NCBI RefSeq assembly: GCF_019970045.1
Contig: NZ_JAHXYI010000006.1
Location: 372,001 to 436,000 of the forward strand
Direction of reading: 5' to 3'
Length of the DNA: 64,000 bases
From: Chryseobacterium sp. GVT01B
GTDB taxonomy: Bacteria; Bacteroidota; Bacteroidia; Flavobacteriales; Weeksellaceae
The translations under genes and the position numbers were made by a program. The notes under the pieces are model-generated. The model saw only the letters and a list, made by a program, of their open reading frames with translations. It was not told where the DNA came from and made no database searches. Below, piece by piece: positions 44,408 to 51,563 of the stretch; the stretch's first letter is position 1, and each line of letters starts with the position of its first letter.

Positions 44408-44614
44408 AAAACTCTTACCTAATCAAAAAATTAATATCATCATTCAACTATACAATTAAAAGCAACTTACTTACACTTATTAAGATAACGCACACACTTA
44501 TCAACCGGTATAACCAATCGTTTTAATATCATAATACCTTTACCAGAAGTCAATACACAAAATTAATACTAAAGTTTTTTGTTGATTTTTGATCTATAAA
44601 ATCAATACTGTATT

Positions 44615-45838
44615 ATGATAAAAGCATACATTTTTACCATCTGTATTTTCTTGGGTGGTCTGCTTTTCAAAGCACAGGCACCTTGCTCAGATTTTGATTC
44701 ACCTACCCTTCCGGCCGGAAACTGGGTTCATGCTCCTTATCCTAATGGCAATGTTACCATTTCAAGCGGCACTCCCAATACTCTGGACGGTTCTCAGTTT
44801 TTAAAACTAATTGATGATTCAGGAGGCTCACGACTTGTCAACACCATAGATTTTAAAAATCTGGGACAACAGTTTCCTGGAAAATGTTTATTTTTTGATT
44901 TCTATCTTGAAAATGACGGAACATTCAACGGATCTCCGCCTATACATCCAGCCATTCACATCATGTCTGGCAACAAAATAATCACGTTTGTCGCCAATAT
45001 CACTGTTACTGAAGGAAGCGGATGGGTACGGGTGCGCGCTCCTATTGCCAACTGCAGCGGTTCTGTTCTTCCCTCCAATTCTGAAGGAACCTGGACGATG
45101 GATCCCAGCAGCGGCACAACCTGTACAGATTTCAACAACATCATCAATAATTCAACTGCTGTAATGATTACTCCTGATTATACAGCCAACCCATCAGAAA
45201 TAGTATGGTATGACAATATTTGCGTAAAACCATGTGCTGACTGCGACCCGAATTTCAAACTTGACACCTCATTCAGCTCTACAAGCAATACCGCAACAGC
45301 CAAAGTATCATTAGACAGCTATAATCCTCCAAATAACTACTCTGTAAACTGGGGAGACGGCACTCCGATTACTGACCACATGACTCCGCATACTTACAAT
45401 ACTCCTGGTTCATATACGGTATGCGTAACTCAATCTGACAGCAAAGGTTTAAAAAAATGCAGCACCTGCATTACATTTTGCTATTCAAAAAAAGTCATTT
45501 TAAAAAAAACTGACAATACAGGTCTCCGCAGTCAAGGGCCTGACCTGGAAGCCATTTCAAAAGAAGAGCTTCAGGCGAACAGAAAAAGAGATATCTCTTT
45601 AGTTCCGAATCCTGCCAAAAACTATGTGGATGTACAAACATCTCTTTCAAAGAAGGACAAAGCAGCTGTAAAAATTATTGACGGTTCAGGAAAAACAGTA
45701 TTAGAAAAGTATGAAAATCTCAATAGCGGACGCCAAAGCATCAGATTGAATATTGAGAAGCTGATCCAGGGAATTTATATTGTGGAACTCACATCAGAAG
45801 GAAAAACCGGTTCACAAAAACTAATGATCTCTAAATAA
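44615..45838 (+). CDS. T9SS-sorted secreted protein with PKD domain
   Basis: 407 residues. Signal peptide of about 20 residues (GGLLFKAQA). A central N-terminal region of beta-rich text (to about 210) is followed by a PKD-like domain (about 215-290, with WGDGTPITDH..YNTPGSYTVCVT) and a T9SS type A sorting domain (about 325-407, with LVPNPAKNYVDV and final KLMISK). It is exported to the cell surface by the type IX system. Carbohydrate-binding is possible for the first domain but I cannot identify it. Downstream of the LytTR system. Confidence 0.87.
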   Translation: MIKAYIFTICIFLGGLLFKAQAPCSDFDSPTLPAGNWVHAPYPNGNVTISSGTPNTLDGSQFLKLIDDSGGSRLVNTIDFKNLGQQFPGKCLFFDFYLENDGTFNGSPPIHPAIHIMSGNKIITFVANITVTEGSGWVRVRAPIANCSGSVLPSNSEGTWTMDPSSGTTCTDFNNIINNSTAVMITPDYTANPSEIVWYDNICVKPCADCDPNFKLDTSFSSTSNTATAKVSLDSYNPPNNYSVNWGDGTPITDHMTPHTYNTPGSYTVCVTQSDSKGLKKCSTCITFCYSKKVILKKTDNTGLRSQGPDLEAISKEELQANRKRDISLVPNPAKNYVDVQTSLSKKDKAAVKIIDGSGKTVLEKYENLNSGRQSIRLNIEKLIQGIYIVELTSEGKTGSQKLMISK

Positions 45839-45860
45839 ATAGTCAAGAAGACAATAACCA

Positions 45861-45910
45861 AAATGCAGTTTCAAAAGTCGAACAATTTAACTTTTGAGAC
45901 TGCGTTTTTT
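45861..45910. terminator. terminator after PKD/T9SS gene, also for DUF2867 gene
   Basis: Long stem AAATGCAGTTTCAAAAGT / ACTTTTGAGACTGCGTTT with two G-T pairs and a 14-nt loop, T runs on both sides; separates convergent genes. Confidence 0.75.
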
Positions 45911-45939
45911 ATATTCTAGCCATTGGTAAAAGACATGTA

Positions 45940-46476
45940 TTATCTTTTCTCTAATTGTACAATCATATTTCTCAACATAGCGGGTACAATCAATTTATGA
46001 AAAGGACGAACAGGAAGAAAATATAATATCCCCAGCCAATTATGAAACTTTACCGTAGTGGATATGGTAAGAGATTTTTCGTCAAAATGCTCTTTATTTT
46101 CATCCAACAAAAGGGAAACTCTGAAATCCAGATGTTTATCATCTTCCCCAATAATAATTTCATGATCCGTTTTATCAAACACCCTAAAAATACCCATGTG
46201 CTCTCCCACTTCACATTTAAAATTCTTTTCCATCTGCTGCTTTTCTGTTTCAGATCCAGTTTTAAGTCCCAATAACCTTACTACTTTATTTCTGAACGCA
46301 AACATTTTCTTTCCCCATTTCGGTCCACTTGTAAAGAAAGCTTTTCCAATTTCTGAAATATCAATATTCCGACTGTTATATGTCAATTCCCCTTCAAAAC
46401 TATCAACATAATCAAAATCTTTTTTTCCCTGCGATAAAACTGATTTTTCCGGAAACTCCGTCTGCTTAATCTTCAT
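45940..46476 (-). CDS. DUF2867 family protein
   Basis: 178 residues, cytoplasmic (the sequence WLGILYFLPVRPFHKLIVPAMLRN near the C terminus is hydrophobic, typical of the family). Recognised by FFTSGPKWGKKMFAFRNKVVRLLGLK, the phrase VGEHMGIFRVF.TDHEIIIGEDDKHLDFRVSL and the final block. Members resemble SRPBCC-type lipid-binding folds; no activity is known. It has a promoter with a palindromic element upstream. Confidence 0.8.
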   Translation of the reverse strand: MKIKQTEFPEKSVLSQGKKDFDYVDSFEGELTYNSRNIDISEIGKAFFTSGPKWGKKMFAFRNKVVRLLGLKTGSETEKQQMEKNFKCEVGEHMGIFRVFDKTDHEIIIGEDDKHLDFRVSLLLDENKEHFDEKSLTISTTVKFHNWLGILYFLPVRPFHKLIVPAMLRNMIVQLEKR

Positions 46477-46506
46477 TGTTATTGTTTTTTATAGTTGTGT
46501 GTCTAA

Positions 46507-46559
46507 CAAATGTAGGTATCTTTCTATAGATTTAAAAGAAAAAAATCAAACATATGTTT
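46507..46559 (-). promoter_or_regulatory. DUF2867 gene promoter with 12-bp palindrome
   Basis: TACATTTG at 46514-46507 on the minus strand (exact -7 box) and a perfect 12-bp palindrome AAACATATGTTT at 46548-46559, about 35 bp upstream of it. The palindrome could be an operator. Confidence 0.5.
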
Positions 46560-46704
46560 AAAATCATATTTCATCATTAAATTAATTATTCAAACCATTA
46601 ACCTCCTCAACATCAACCTTCAACCTACCTCTATTTAATTTTTATTTTTATAAGTGGAGTCTGTTTTAAATATTTCATTAAATTCGATCAACAAAACTGT
46701 TTTT

Positions 46705-47859
46705 ATGATACAACTTCCTTTATCAAAACTTTCCAATGTAGGAACTACTATTTTCAGTCAGATGACTCAGCTTGCCAACGAAAATGAAGCGATCAATCTT
46801 TCTCAGGGATTTCCGGATTTTATGCCTGATCTGGAGTTATTGAATCAGGTAGATCATTTTATTAAAAAAGGCTTTAACCAATATGCCCCACTAGGTGGAA
46901 TGATTGGTCTGAAGGAAGAAATTGCCAGAAAAATCGAGAACAGCCATCAGGCAACCTATCACCCTGAATCGGAAATAACAATTACTGCAGGGGGAACTCA
47001 GGCTATTTTCACCGCCATTGCTTCTTTTATCAAAAAAGAGGATGAAGTAATTATTTTTGAACCGGCCTATGATTGTTATGAACCTACTGTAGAACTTTTC
47101 GGAGGTATTGTAAAACGTTTTGAAATGAAAGCTCCTGATTATAATATCGACTGGACTGCTGTAAAAAATCTTGTCAGTGACAAAACCAGAATGATTATCC
47201 TGAATAACCCCAACAACCCATCCGGAAAAATACTGACAGAAAATGATATACAAGAGCTTATTCAGCTGGTAAAAGGAACTTCCATTCTTATTTTAAGTGA
47301 TGAAGTGTATGAAAATATTGTTTTTGACGGGAAGCAGCATTTAAGCATCTGTAAATATCCGGAATTGAAAGAAAGAAGTCTTCTTGTTGCTTCCTTCGGG
47401 AAACTTTTTCACGTTACCGGCTGGAAAGTAGGATATTGTGCAGCCCCTAAAATCTTAACGGATGAATTCAGAAAAGTACACCAGTTCAATGTTTTCTGTG
47501 TCAACACTCCTATCCAGCTTGCGCTGGCAGAGTATATGAAAAATGATGAACATTATACCCAACTGAATCAGTTTTTTCAGGAAAAAAGAGATTTTCTTAG
47601 AAAAGGTATTGAAGGAACATCTTTTGAGCTGCTGAATTGTGAGGGAACTTATTTTCAGGCAGTAAAGTATGATAAGATTTCGAATAAAAACGATTTCGAT
47701 TTTGCATCTGAACTGACAATCAATCACAAGGTGGCGAGTGTTCCTTTTTCTTCGTTCTACAAAAATAAACTGAATGAGAATGTCATTAGGTTATGTTTTG
47801 CCAAGAAGCAGGAAACATTGGAGAAAGCTATTGAGAATTTATCAAGAGTATCATCATAA
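46705..47859 (+). CDS. methionine aminotransferase (YbdL-like, class I/II)
   Basis: PLP-dependent transaminase, 384 residues from the ATG at 46705; an upstream GTG would add 17 residues with no family match. Motifs: SQGFPDFMP, the NNPNNPSGK motif, the aspartate-containing SDEVYENI, and the PLP-lysine K233 in SFGKLFHVTGWKVGYC. In related bacteria such enzymes transaminate methionine or kynurenine with 2-oxo acids; the substrate here is not certain. Single gene. Confidence 0.9.
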   Translation: MIQLPLSKLSNVGTTIFSQMTQLANENEAINLSQGFPDFMPDLELLNQVDHFIKKGFNQYAPLGGMIGLKEEIARKIENSHQATYHPESEITITAGGTQAIFTAIASFIKKEDEVIIFEPAYDCYEPTVELFGGIVKRFEMKAPDYNIDWTAVKNLVSDKTRMIILNNPNNPSGKILTENDIQELIQLVKGTSILILSDEVYENIVFDGKQHLSICKYPELKERSLLVASFGKLFHVTGWKVGYCAAPKILTDEFRKVHQFNVFCVNTPIQLALAEYMKNDEHYTQLNQFFQEKRDFLRKGIEGTSFELLNCEGTYFQAVKYDKISNKNDFDFASELTINHKVASVPFSSFYKNKLNENVIRLCFAKKQETLEKAIENLSRVSS

Positions 47860-48168
47860 TTTTAGTATGCTTTTGTGAGATCTTAGAGACAAGACCTTTA
47901 CTCCAACTGTCATTGCGAGCAAAGCGAAGCAATCTCATTAAAATTAATGAATTTTGTATTGGAATACACTAAGACGCAAAGGAACTTTATAAACAAATGT
48001 TTTAAGACTCAAAGATTTATCTCCGATAAAATTGTACTGTTCTAAAATGACGTAGATATTTCAGAGGTCATTTCGGACGATGAGTTTATATTTTTCTTTA
48101 ACAGATTACTTATTATTATTGATTTTCATATATTTATGAAATAACTAATCCATTAAATAATTAAAATC
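47860..48168. other. 309-bp intergenic stretch before peptide gene 1
   Basis: Contains the dispersed repeat at 47908-47937 and, near 48141-48160, the AACTAATCC-type element shared with the other peptide genes. Otherwise AT-rich with no CDS. Confidence 0.6.
47908..47937 (+). repeat. dispersed intergenic repeat, copy B
   Basis: Begins TGTCATTGCGAGCAAAG and ends CGAAGCAATCTCA. Partly self-complementary (ATTGC..GCAAT). Related copies are at 24117-24146 and 53573-53602. Confidence 0.7.
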
Positions 48169-48345
48169 ATGAAAAAAGGAATCATCTCACAAGGTAAAAA
48201 ATTAAACAAAAAAGAATTAAGTACAATCAATGGAGGATTGGGTAACGTAAGATGCACCAATTCTTCAGGGTATTGCGTATACATCGGCCCTGGATGCAGT
48301 GAGCTTAAATGCCAGCTGCCTGAACCTCTTGAAGCTGTTGAGTAA
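48169..48345 (+). CDS. double-glycine leader cysteine-rich peptide 1
   Basis: 58 residues. Basic leader with GKKLNKKELSTINGG (GG at 23-24), then a 34-residue core with four cysteines spaced C-x6-C-x6-C-x4-C and the tail unit CSELKCQ. The same leader occurs in four genes at 50479-51423. Double-glycine leaders are known substrates of peptidase-containing ABC exporters; the core has no known relative that I recognise. It lies alone on the + strand between the aminotransferase gene and a terminator, 2.1 kb from the other four. Confidence 0.85.
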   Translation: MKKGIISQGKKLNKKELSTINGGLGNVRCTNSSGYCVYIGPGCSELKCQLPEPLEAVE

Positions 48346-48369
48346 TTCAACTTCAAAGAAATGATAAAT

Positions 48370-48409
48370 AATACCTCGGGCGGCTCAAAAATGAGCCGCC
48401 CGAGGTATT
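48370..48409. terminator. bidirectional terminator between peptide 1 and SDR gene
   Basis: Eighteen-base perfect stem AATACCTCGGGCGGCTCA with its complement, AAAA loop. GC-rich and unusually stable, but without a T run on the + strand. Confidence 0.7.
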
Positions 48410-48430
48410 ATAATGATGATCCATCAAATA

Positions 48431-49195
48431 CTATAAAAACATTCCTCCTGAAACTTCAATTCTTTGTCCGTTGATCCATCCTGCATCTTCTGTACACAGG
48501 AATGCCACCACGCCTCCGATATCATCGGGAAGTCCTACTCTTCCTAAGGCTGTAGCACCCGCTACTGCAGCATTGATCTCTTCATTATCTCTTACTCTTC
48601 CTCCCCCAAAGTCTGTTTCAATAGCTCCCGGAGCCACAACATTAGCTTTGATCTTTCTTGATCCTAATTCTTTGGCCATATATTTTGTGAGCATTTCTAC
48701 TCCAGCTTTTATAGATCCATAAACAGAAGATCCAGGTGTTGCAAATCTTGCCAATCCTGAAGATATATTGATAATTCCTCCTCCATCATTCATGAATGGC
48801 AAAAATTTTTGAGTCAGAAAAAATACTCCTTTGAAATGGATGTCTACCACATCATCCAACTGTTCTTCTGTAACTTCCGTAATGGGTGAATATAAAGCTG
48901 TTCCTGCATTATTGATCAGGTAATCAATATGAGTACTTCCTGTATTTTCCTGCAGGTGATTGGTAACGTCTTTTACAAAGGCATCAAAACTTTTAATGTC
49001 TTTTGTATCCAGCTGGAAAGCAGCGGCATTCCGTCCCATTGCTTTTATTTCATTTACAACGGTTTCAGCTTCTTCCTTGTTGCTTCTGTAAGTAATAATA
49101 ACGTCTAATCCTTTTTGAGCAATCTTTAGTGCTGAGTTCTTTCCCAATCCACGGCTTCCTCCGGTTACCAGTGCGATATTTGTTTTTGTGTTCAT
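48431..49195 (-). CDS. SDR family oxidoreductase
   Basis: 254 residues from the ATG at 49195; an upstream start in the same frame is unlikely. Classical SDR: TGGSRGLGKN cofactor motif, NNAGTAL, INISSGLA with the catalytic serine, and Y-x-x-x-K as YGSIK; ends GWINGQRIEVSGGMFL. Substrate unknown (glucose 1-dehydrogenase-like group). It lies 90 bp downstream of the AraC regulator on the same strand, which may control it. Located between the first and second peptide genes, but on the opposite strand. Confidence 0.9.
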   Translation of the reverse strand: MNTKTNIALVTGGSRGLGKNSALKIAQKGLDVIITYRSNKEEAETVVNEIKAMGRNAAAFQLDTKDIKSFDAFVKDVTNHLQENTGSTHIDYLINNAGTALYSPITEVTEEQLDDVVDIHFKGVFFLTQKFLPFMNDGGGIINISSGLARFATPGSSVYGSIKAGVEMLTKYMAKELGSRKIKANVVAPGAIETDFGGGRVRDNEEINAAVAGATALGRVGLPDDIGGVVAFLCTEDAGWINGQRIEVSGGMFL

Positions 49196-49284
49196 TTTAT
49201 TTTGATTCTTTTGATGGTACAAAGTTGGGATATTTCCTTGCTGAAGTATTTGCTTGAATCAATCTGAAATTTGCAAAATTCAAA

Positions 49285-50223
49285 TCAGGAACGAAATTCT
49301 AATGGCGTAAAGGAAGTTTTCCTTTTGAAGAAATTAGAAAAATGAGCAATTTCTTCAAAACCCAAGGCATAGGATATTTCTGAAACGTTCCATTTGGTCT
49401 GCTTTAAGAGTATTTTTGCTTCCTGGGTGATTCGGTCAGAAATAAATTCCGTAGTCGTTTTTCCGGTACTCTCTTTTAATCTTTTGTTTAAATAATTAAC
49501 ATGAACCGCCAATCTGTCGGCATAATCTTTCGCAGTCTTCAGCTGCAATCTCTGATCCCAGGATTCAATAGGGAATTGTCTCTCCAACAGCTCTATAAAC
49601 AGAGAAACCACTCTCATAGAAGCATCATTTGAAGCCGATATTTTGGTAGCAGGCTGTAATTTCTGCCCATAATGAATGAGTTCAAGAACATAGTTTCTAA
49701 TCAGATCATATTTAAAAACATAATCCGAATCTATTTCTTTTTTTATCTTTTTAAAAAGGCTTTCTATCTCTTCTGCAAGTTCATTGTCAATTTCAAATAC
49801 AGGTACTCCTCCAGGCTGAAAAATAGGAAGATCTTCAAGGTTATAATAGGATTTATCTTTAATGAAAAAGTCTTCTGTAAATACACAGAAACTCCCTGAC
49901 TGGTCAGGATCTTCAGGCACCCAATGATAGGGAACTTTTGGAGTAGCAAATAATAAGGCGTTCTGTTTTATCGATATTACTTTGTCAGCGTATTCTGCCC
50001 TGTTTTTTCCTCTTATAAAACTTATCTTATAGTATTTCCTTCTGTTATAGGGCATTTCGGAAGTAGCCTTTGCCCTTTCGAGCGTTTGGGCGATATCGAA
50101 AACATTAAAGTGTCCGATATCTTTATGAAGTCCTTTTGGAAAAATACTTTCGAGATCTTTACCTAATTTGGCAGCCATCTCTCTGTAAAAATCTTCGAGT
50201 GAGGTATGTACTACTTTTTCCAT
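49285..50223 (-). CDS. AraC family transcriptional regulator
   Basis: 312 residues, no membrane segments. The N-terminal half looks like a cupin-type sensing domain (ALLFATPKVPYHWVPEDPDQSGSFCVFTEDFF). The C-terminal helix-turn-helix (about 215-312) has VHVNYLNKRLKESTGKTTTEFISDR and VSEISYALGFEEIAHFSNFFKRKTSFTPLEFRS. It probably controls the adjacent SDR gene. Two tandem -7 boxes lie upstream. It is divergent from the peptide 2 gene (256 bp apart). Confidence 0.92.
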   Translation of the reverse strand: MEKVVHTSLEDFYREMAAKLGKDLESIFPKGLHKDIGHFNVFDIAQTLERAKATSEMPYNRRKYYKISFIRGKNRAEYADKVISIKQNALLFATPKVPYHWVPEDPDQSGSFCVFTEDFFIKDKSYYNLEDLPIFQPGGVPVFEIDNELAEEIESLFKKIKKEIDSDYVFKYDLIRNYVLELIHYGQKLQPATKISASNDASMRVVSLFIELLERQFPIESWDQRLQLKTAKDYADRLAVHVNYLNKRLKESTGKTTTEFISDRITQEAKILLKQTKWNVSEISYALGFEEIAHFSNFFKRKTSFTPLEFRS

Positions 50224-50243
50224 GACAGATGATTTGTAAAATT

Positions 50244-50259
50244 CAAATATACAAACTTA
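50244..50259 (-). promoter_or_regulatory. tandem -7 boxes upstream of AraC gene
   Basis: On the minus strand TAAGTTTG (50259-50252) followed directly by TATATTTG (50251-50244), both exact TAnnTTTG. Confidence 0.5.
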
Positions 50260-50453
50260 TGAAATAGTCTGGTTTGAATATATTACAAATTGCTCGCCAG
50301 AATTCCTAACTCTTAATAAGAAGTGAAAAGTTTGATAAATAATATACAGGGAATTCTAGAAAATCTAGTCATCAATATTTATATTATTCAACTAATTTAT
50401 CTTTTTTTCTAAACACAGTGATATACTTCATTTATTTTTCTTACATTCGTCAA

Positions 50454-50470
50454 AACTAACCCATTAAAAA
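50454..50470 (+). promoter_or_regulatory. AACTAACCC element before peptide 2
   Basis: Sequence AACTAACCCATTAAAA about 15 bp before the ATG. A near match, AACTAATCCATTAAA, lies at 48143-48157 before peptide 1, and ACTAA-n-CC variants precede peptides 4 (50915-50923) and 5 (51153-51162). Role unknown. Confidence 0.4.
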
Positions 50471-50478
50471 TCAAATCA

Positions 50479-50670
50479 ATGAAAAATCAAATCAATCAAA
50501 CCGGAAAAAAGTTAAACAGAAAAGAATTAATTACAATCAAAGGAGGTCTTATCAACTGTATGGAAGCTGTTCTATGTCCTAACCCTCCTTGTGAGCCTTC
50601 TTCTGATCCAAATGGATGTACTATTATTTCTATAAAGTGTGCACAAAAAGAGTGCAGACCACAGTTATAA
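50479..50670 (+). CDS. double-glycine leader cysteine-rich peptide 2
   Basis: 63 residues. Leader with GKKLNRKELITIKGG (GG at 22-23), then a core with six cysteines, C-x5-C-x4-C-x8-C-x6-C-x4-C, and the tail CAQKECRPQL. Very similar to peptide 3, so a recent duplicate. Likely first gene of a peptide operon (2-3-4). Cytoplasmic synthesis and export after cleavage behind GG would be expected if it follows the known GG-leader pathway. Confidence 0.88.
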   Translation: MKNQINQTGKKLNRKELITIKGGLINCMEAVLCPNPPCEPSSDPNGCTIISIKCAQKECRPQL

Positions 50671-50697
50671 TATCAATTATTTCATAAACAAAATACT

Positions 50698-50895
50698 ATG
50701 AAAAAACTGGATCTAAACAAAGGTAAAAGGCTTAATAAAAAAGAGCTAAAGTCTATTCAAGGGGGAATGCTAGACTGTATGGAACCTATTCTATGTACTG
50801 AATTTCCTTGTGAAACCTATCCACCCGGAGATATCAGAAACTGTACTACCATTTCTGTAGGTTGTGCACAAAAAATCTGCCGACCACAACCTTAA
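50698..50895 (+). CDS. double-glycine leader cysteine-rich peptide 3
   Basis: 65 residues. Leader with GKRLNKKELKSIQGG (GG at 22-23); core with six cysteines, C-x5-C-x4-C-x10-C-x6-C-x4-C, ending CAQKICRPQP. Close paralogue of peptide 2 (shared CMEP/A-x-LC and TISVGCAQK text). Separated from it by 27 bp. Confidence 0.88.
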   Translation: MKKLDLNKGKRLNKKELKSIQGGMLDCMEPILCTEFPCETYPPGDIRNCTTISVGCAQKICRPQP

Positions 50896-50935
50896 GATTT
50901 TTATAAAATACTTCACTAAACCCAAATTAAGCATT

Positions 50936-51097
50936 ATGAAAAATCAAAACTTAACTAACGGAAAAAAATTGAACAAAAAACAATTAAGAGTAATTACCGG
51001 AGGAAAAGAAATGTGTCTTCTACCAGACCTTACTTGTAAGAAGTATTCACTTGCCTGTGCAGAATTACAATGCCAGCCAATCATTGAGATTGAATAA
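50936..51097 (+). CDS. double-glycine leader cysteine-rich peptide 4
   Basis: 53 residues from the ATG at 50936, chosen because it gives the same leader as its siblings; a longer frame starts within peptide 3. Leader with GKKLNKKQLRVITGG (GG at 23-24); core with four cysteines in C-x6-C-x6-C-x4-C, the same spacing as peptide 1, and the tail CAELQCQP. It ends at a strong terminator, so peptides 2-4 form one unit. Confidence 0.86.
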   Translation: MKNQNLTNGKKLNKKQLRVITGGKEMCLLPDLTCKKYSLACAELQCQPIIEIE

Positions 51098-51109
51098 TAT
51101 CAATACATT

Positions 51110-51139
51110 GCCCTTCTTCATATGAAGAAGGGCTTTTTT
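51110..51139 (+). terminator. terminator after peptide 4
   Basis: Perfect 24-bp palindrome built on GCCCTTCTTCAT / ATGAAGAAGGGC followed by a T run. Separates peptides 2-4 from peptide 5. Confidence 0.85.
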
Positions 51140-51183
51140 AAACTTCAAAAAAAACTAATACCTGATTCATTTAAATTATTACC

Positions 51184-51423
51184 ATGAAAAAACAAATGTT
51201 AGAGAACGGAAAAAAACTAAGCAAGAAAGAACTGAAAACAGTAGCTGGAGGAAAAAAAATATGTATGTACAATGGCATATGTACTCAAGTGGGTCTTACA
51301 TGCATGGAGCTTCAGTGTCAGACTGCGGAGCTAAAATGTACAGATATGGTTGGCAACTGTATTAGTATCTCTTTAGATTGTATAGAGCCAAAATGCCGGT
51401 TTGAAGTAGGTATTCCGCTGTAA
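51184..51423 (+). CDS. double-glycine leader cysteine-rich peptide 5 (duplicated core)
   Basis: 79 residues. Leader with GKKLSKKELKTVAGG (GG at 22-23); eight core cysteines. The first four are C-x5-C-x6-C-x4-C, ending CMELQCQT; after six residues the second four repeat it as C-x6-C-x6-C-x4-C, ending CIEPKCRF. So it looks like two copies of the peptide 1/4 core in one chain. It has its own terminator at 51441-51468. Confidence 0.87.
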   Translation: MKKQMLENGKKLSKKELKTVAGGKKICMYNGICTQVGLTCMELQCQTAELKCTDMVGNCISISLDCIEPKCRFEVGIPL

Positions 51424-51440
51424 AGATAAAATAACAGAAC

Positions 51441-51468
51441 TGCTCTCTGATTCCAGGGAGCATTTTTT
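51441..51468 (+). terminator. terminator after peptide 5
   Basis: Stem TGCTCTCTG / CAGGGAGCA (one G-T pair) with a short loop and T run. Confidence 0.7.
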
Positions 51469-51504
51469 AAGCAGTAGCATCTGTTTTGAACTGCACATAA
51501 ATGC

Positions 51505-51538
51505 AAAAAACGCTCCCAAATACATGGAAGCGTTTTTT
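51505..51538. terminator. terminator after ychF
   Basis: Stem AAAAAACGCT / AGCGTTTTTT with a 14-nt interior part, T-rich on both strands, 26 bp from the ychF stop. Confidence 0.7.
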
Positions 51539-51563
51539 ATTATAAACGAACTTTAATATTTTC

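Noticed and set aside
48370..48409. riboswitch or toxin-antitoxin hairpin
   Set aside because: A simple 18-bp perfect stem with an AAAA loop between convergent genes is best explained as a terminator.
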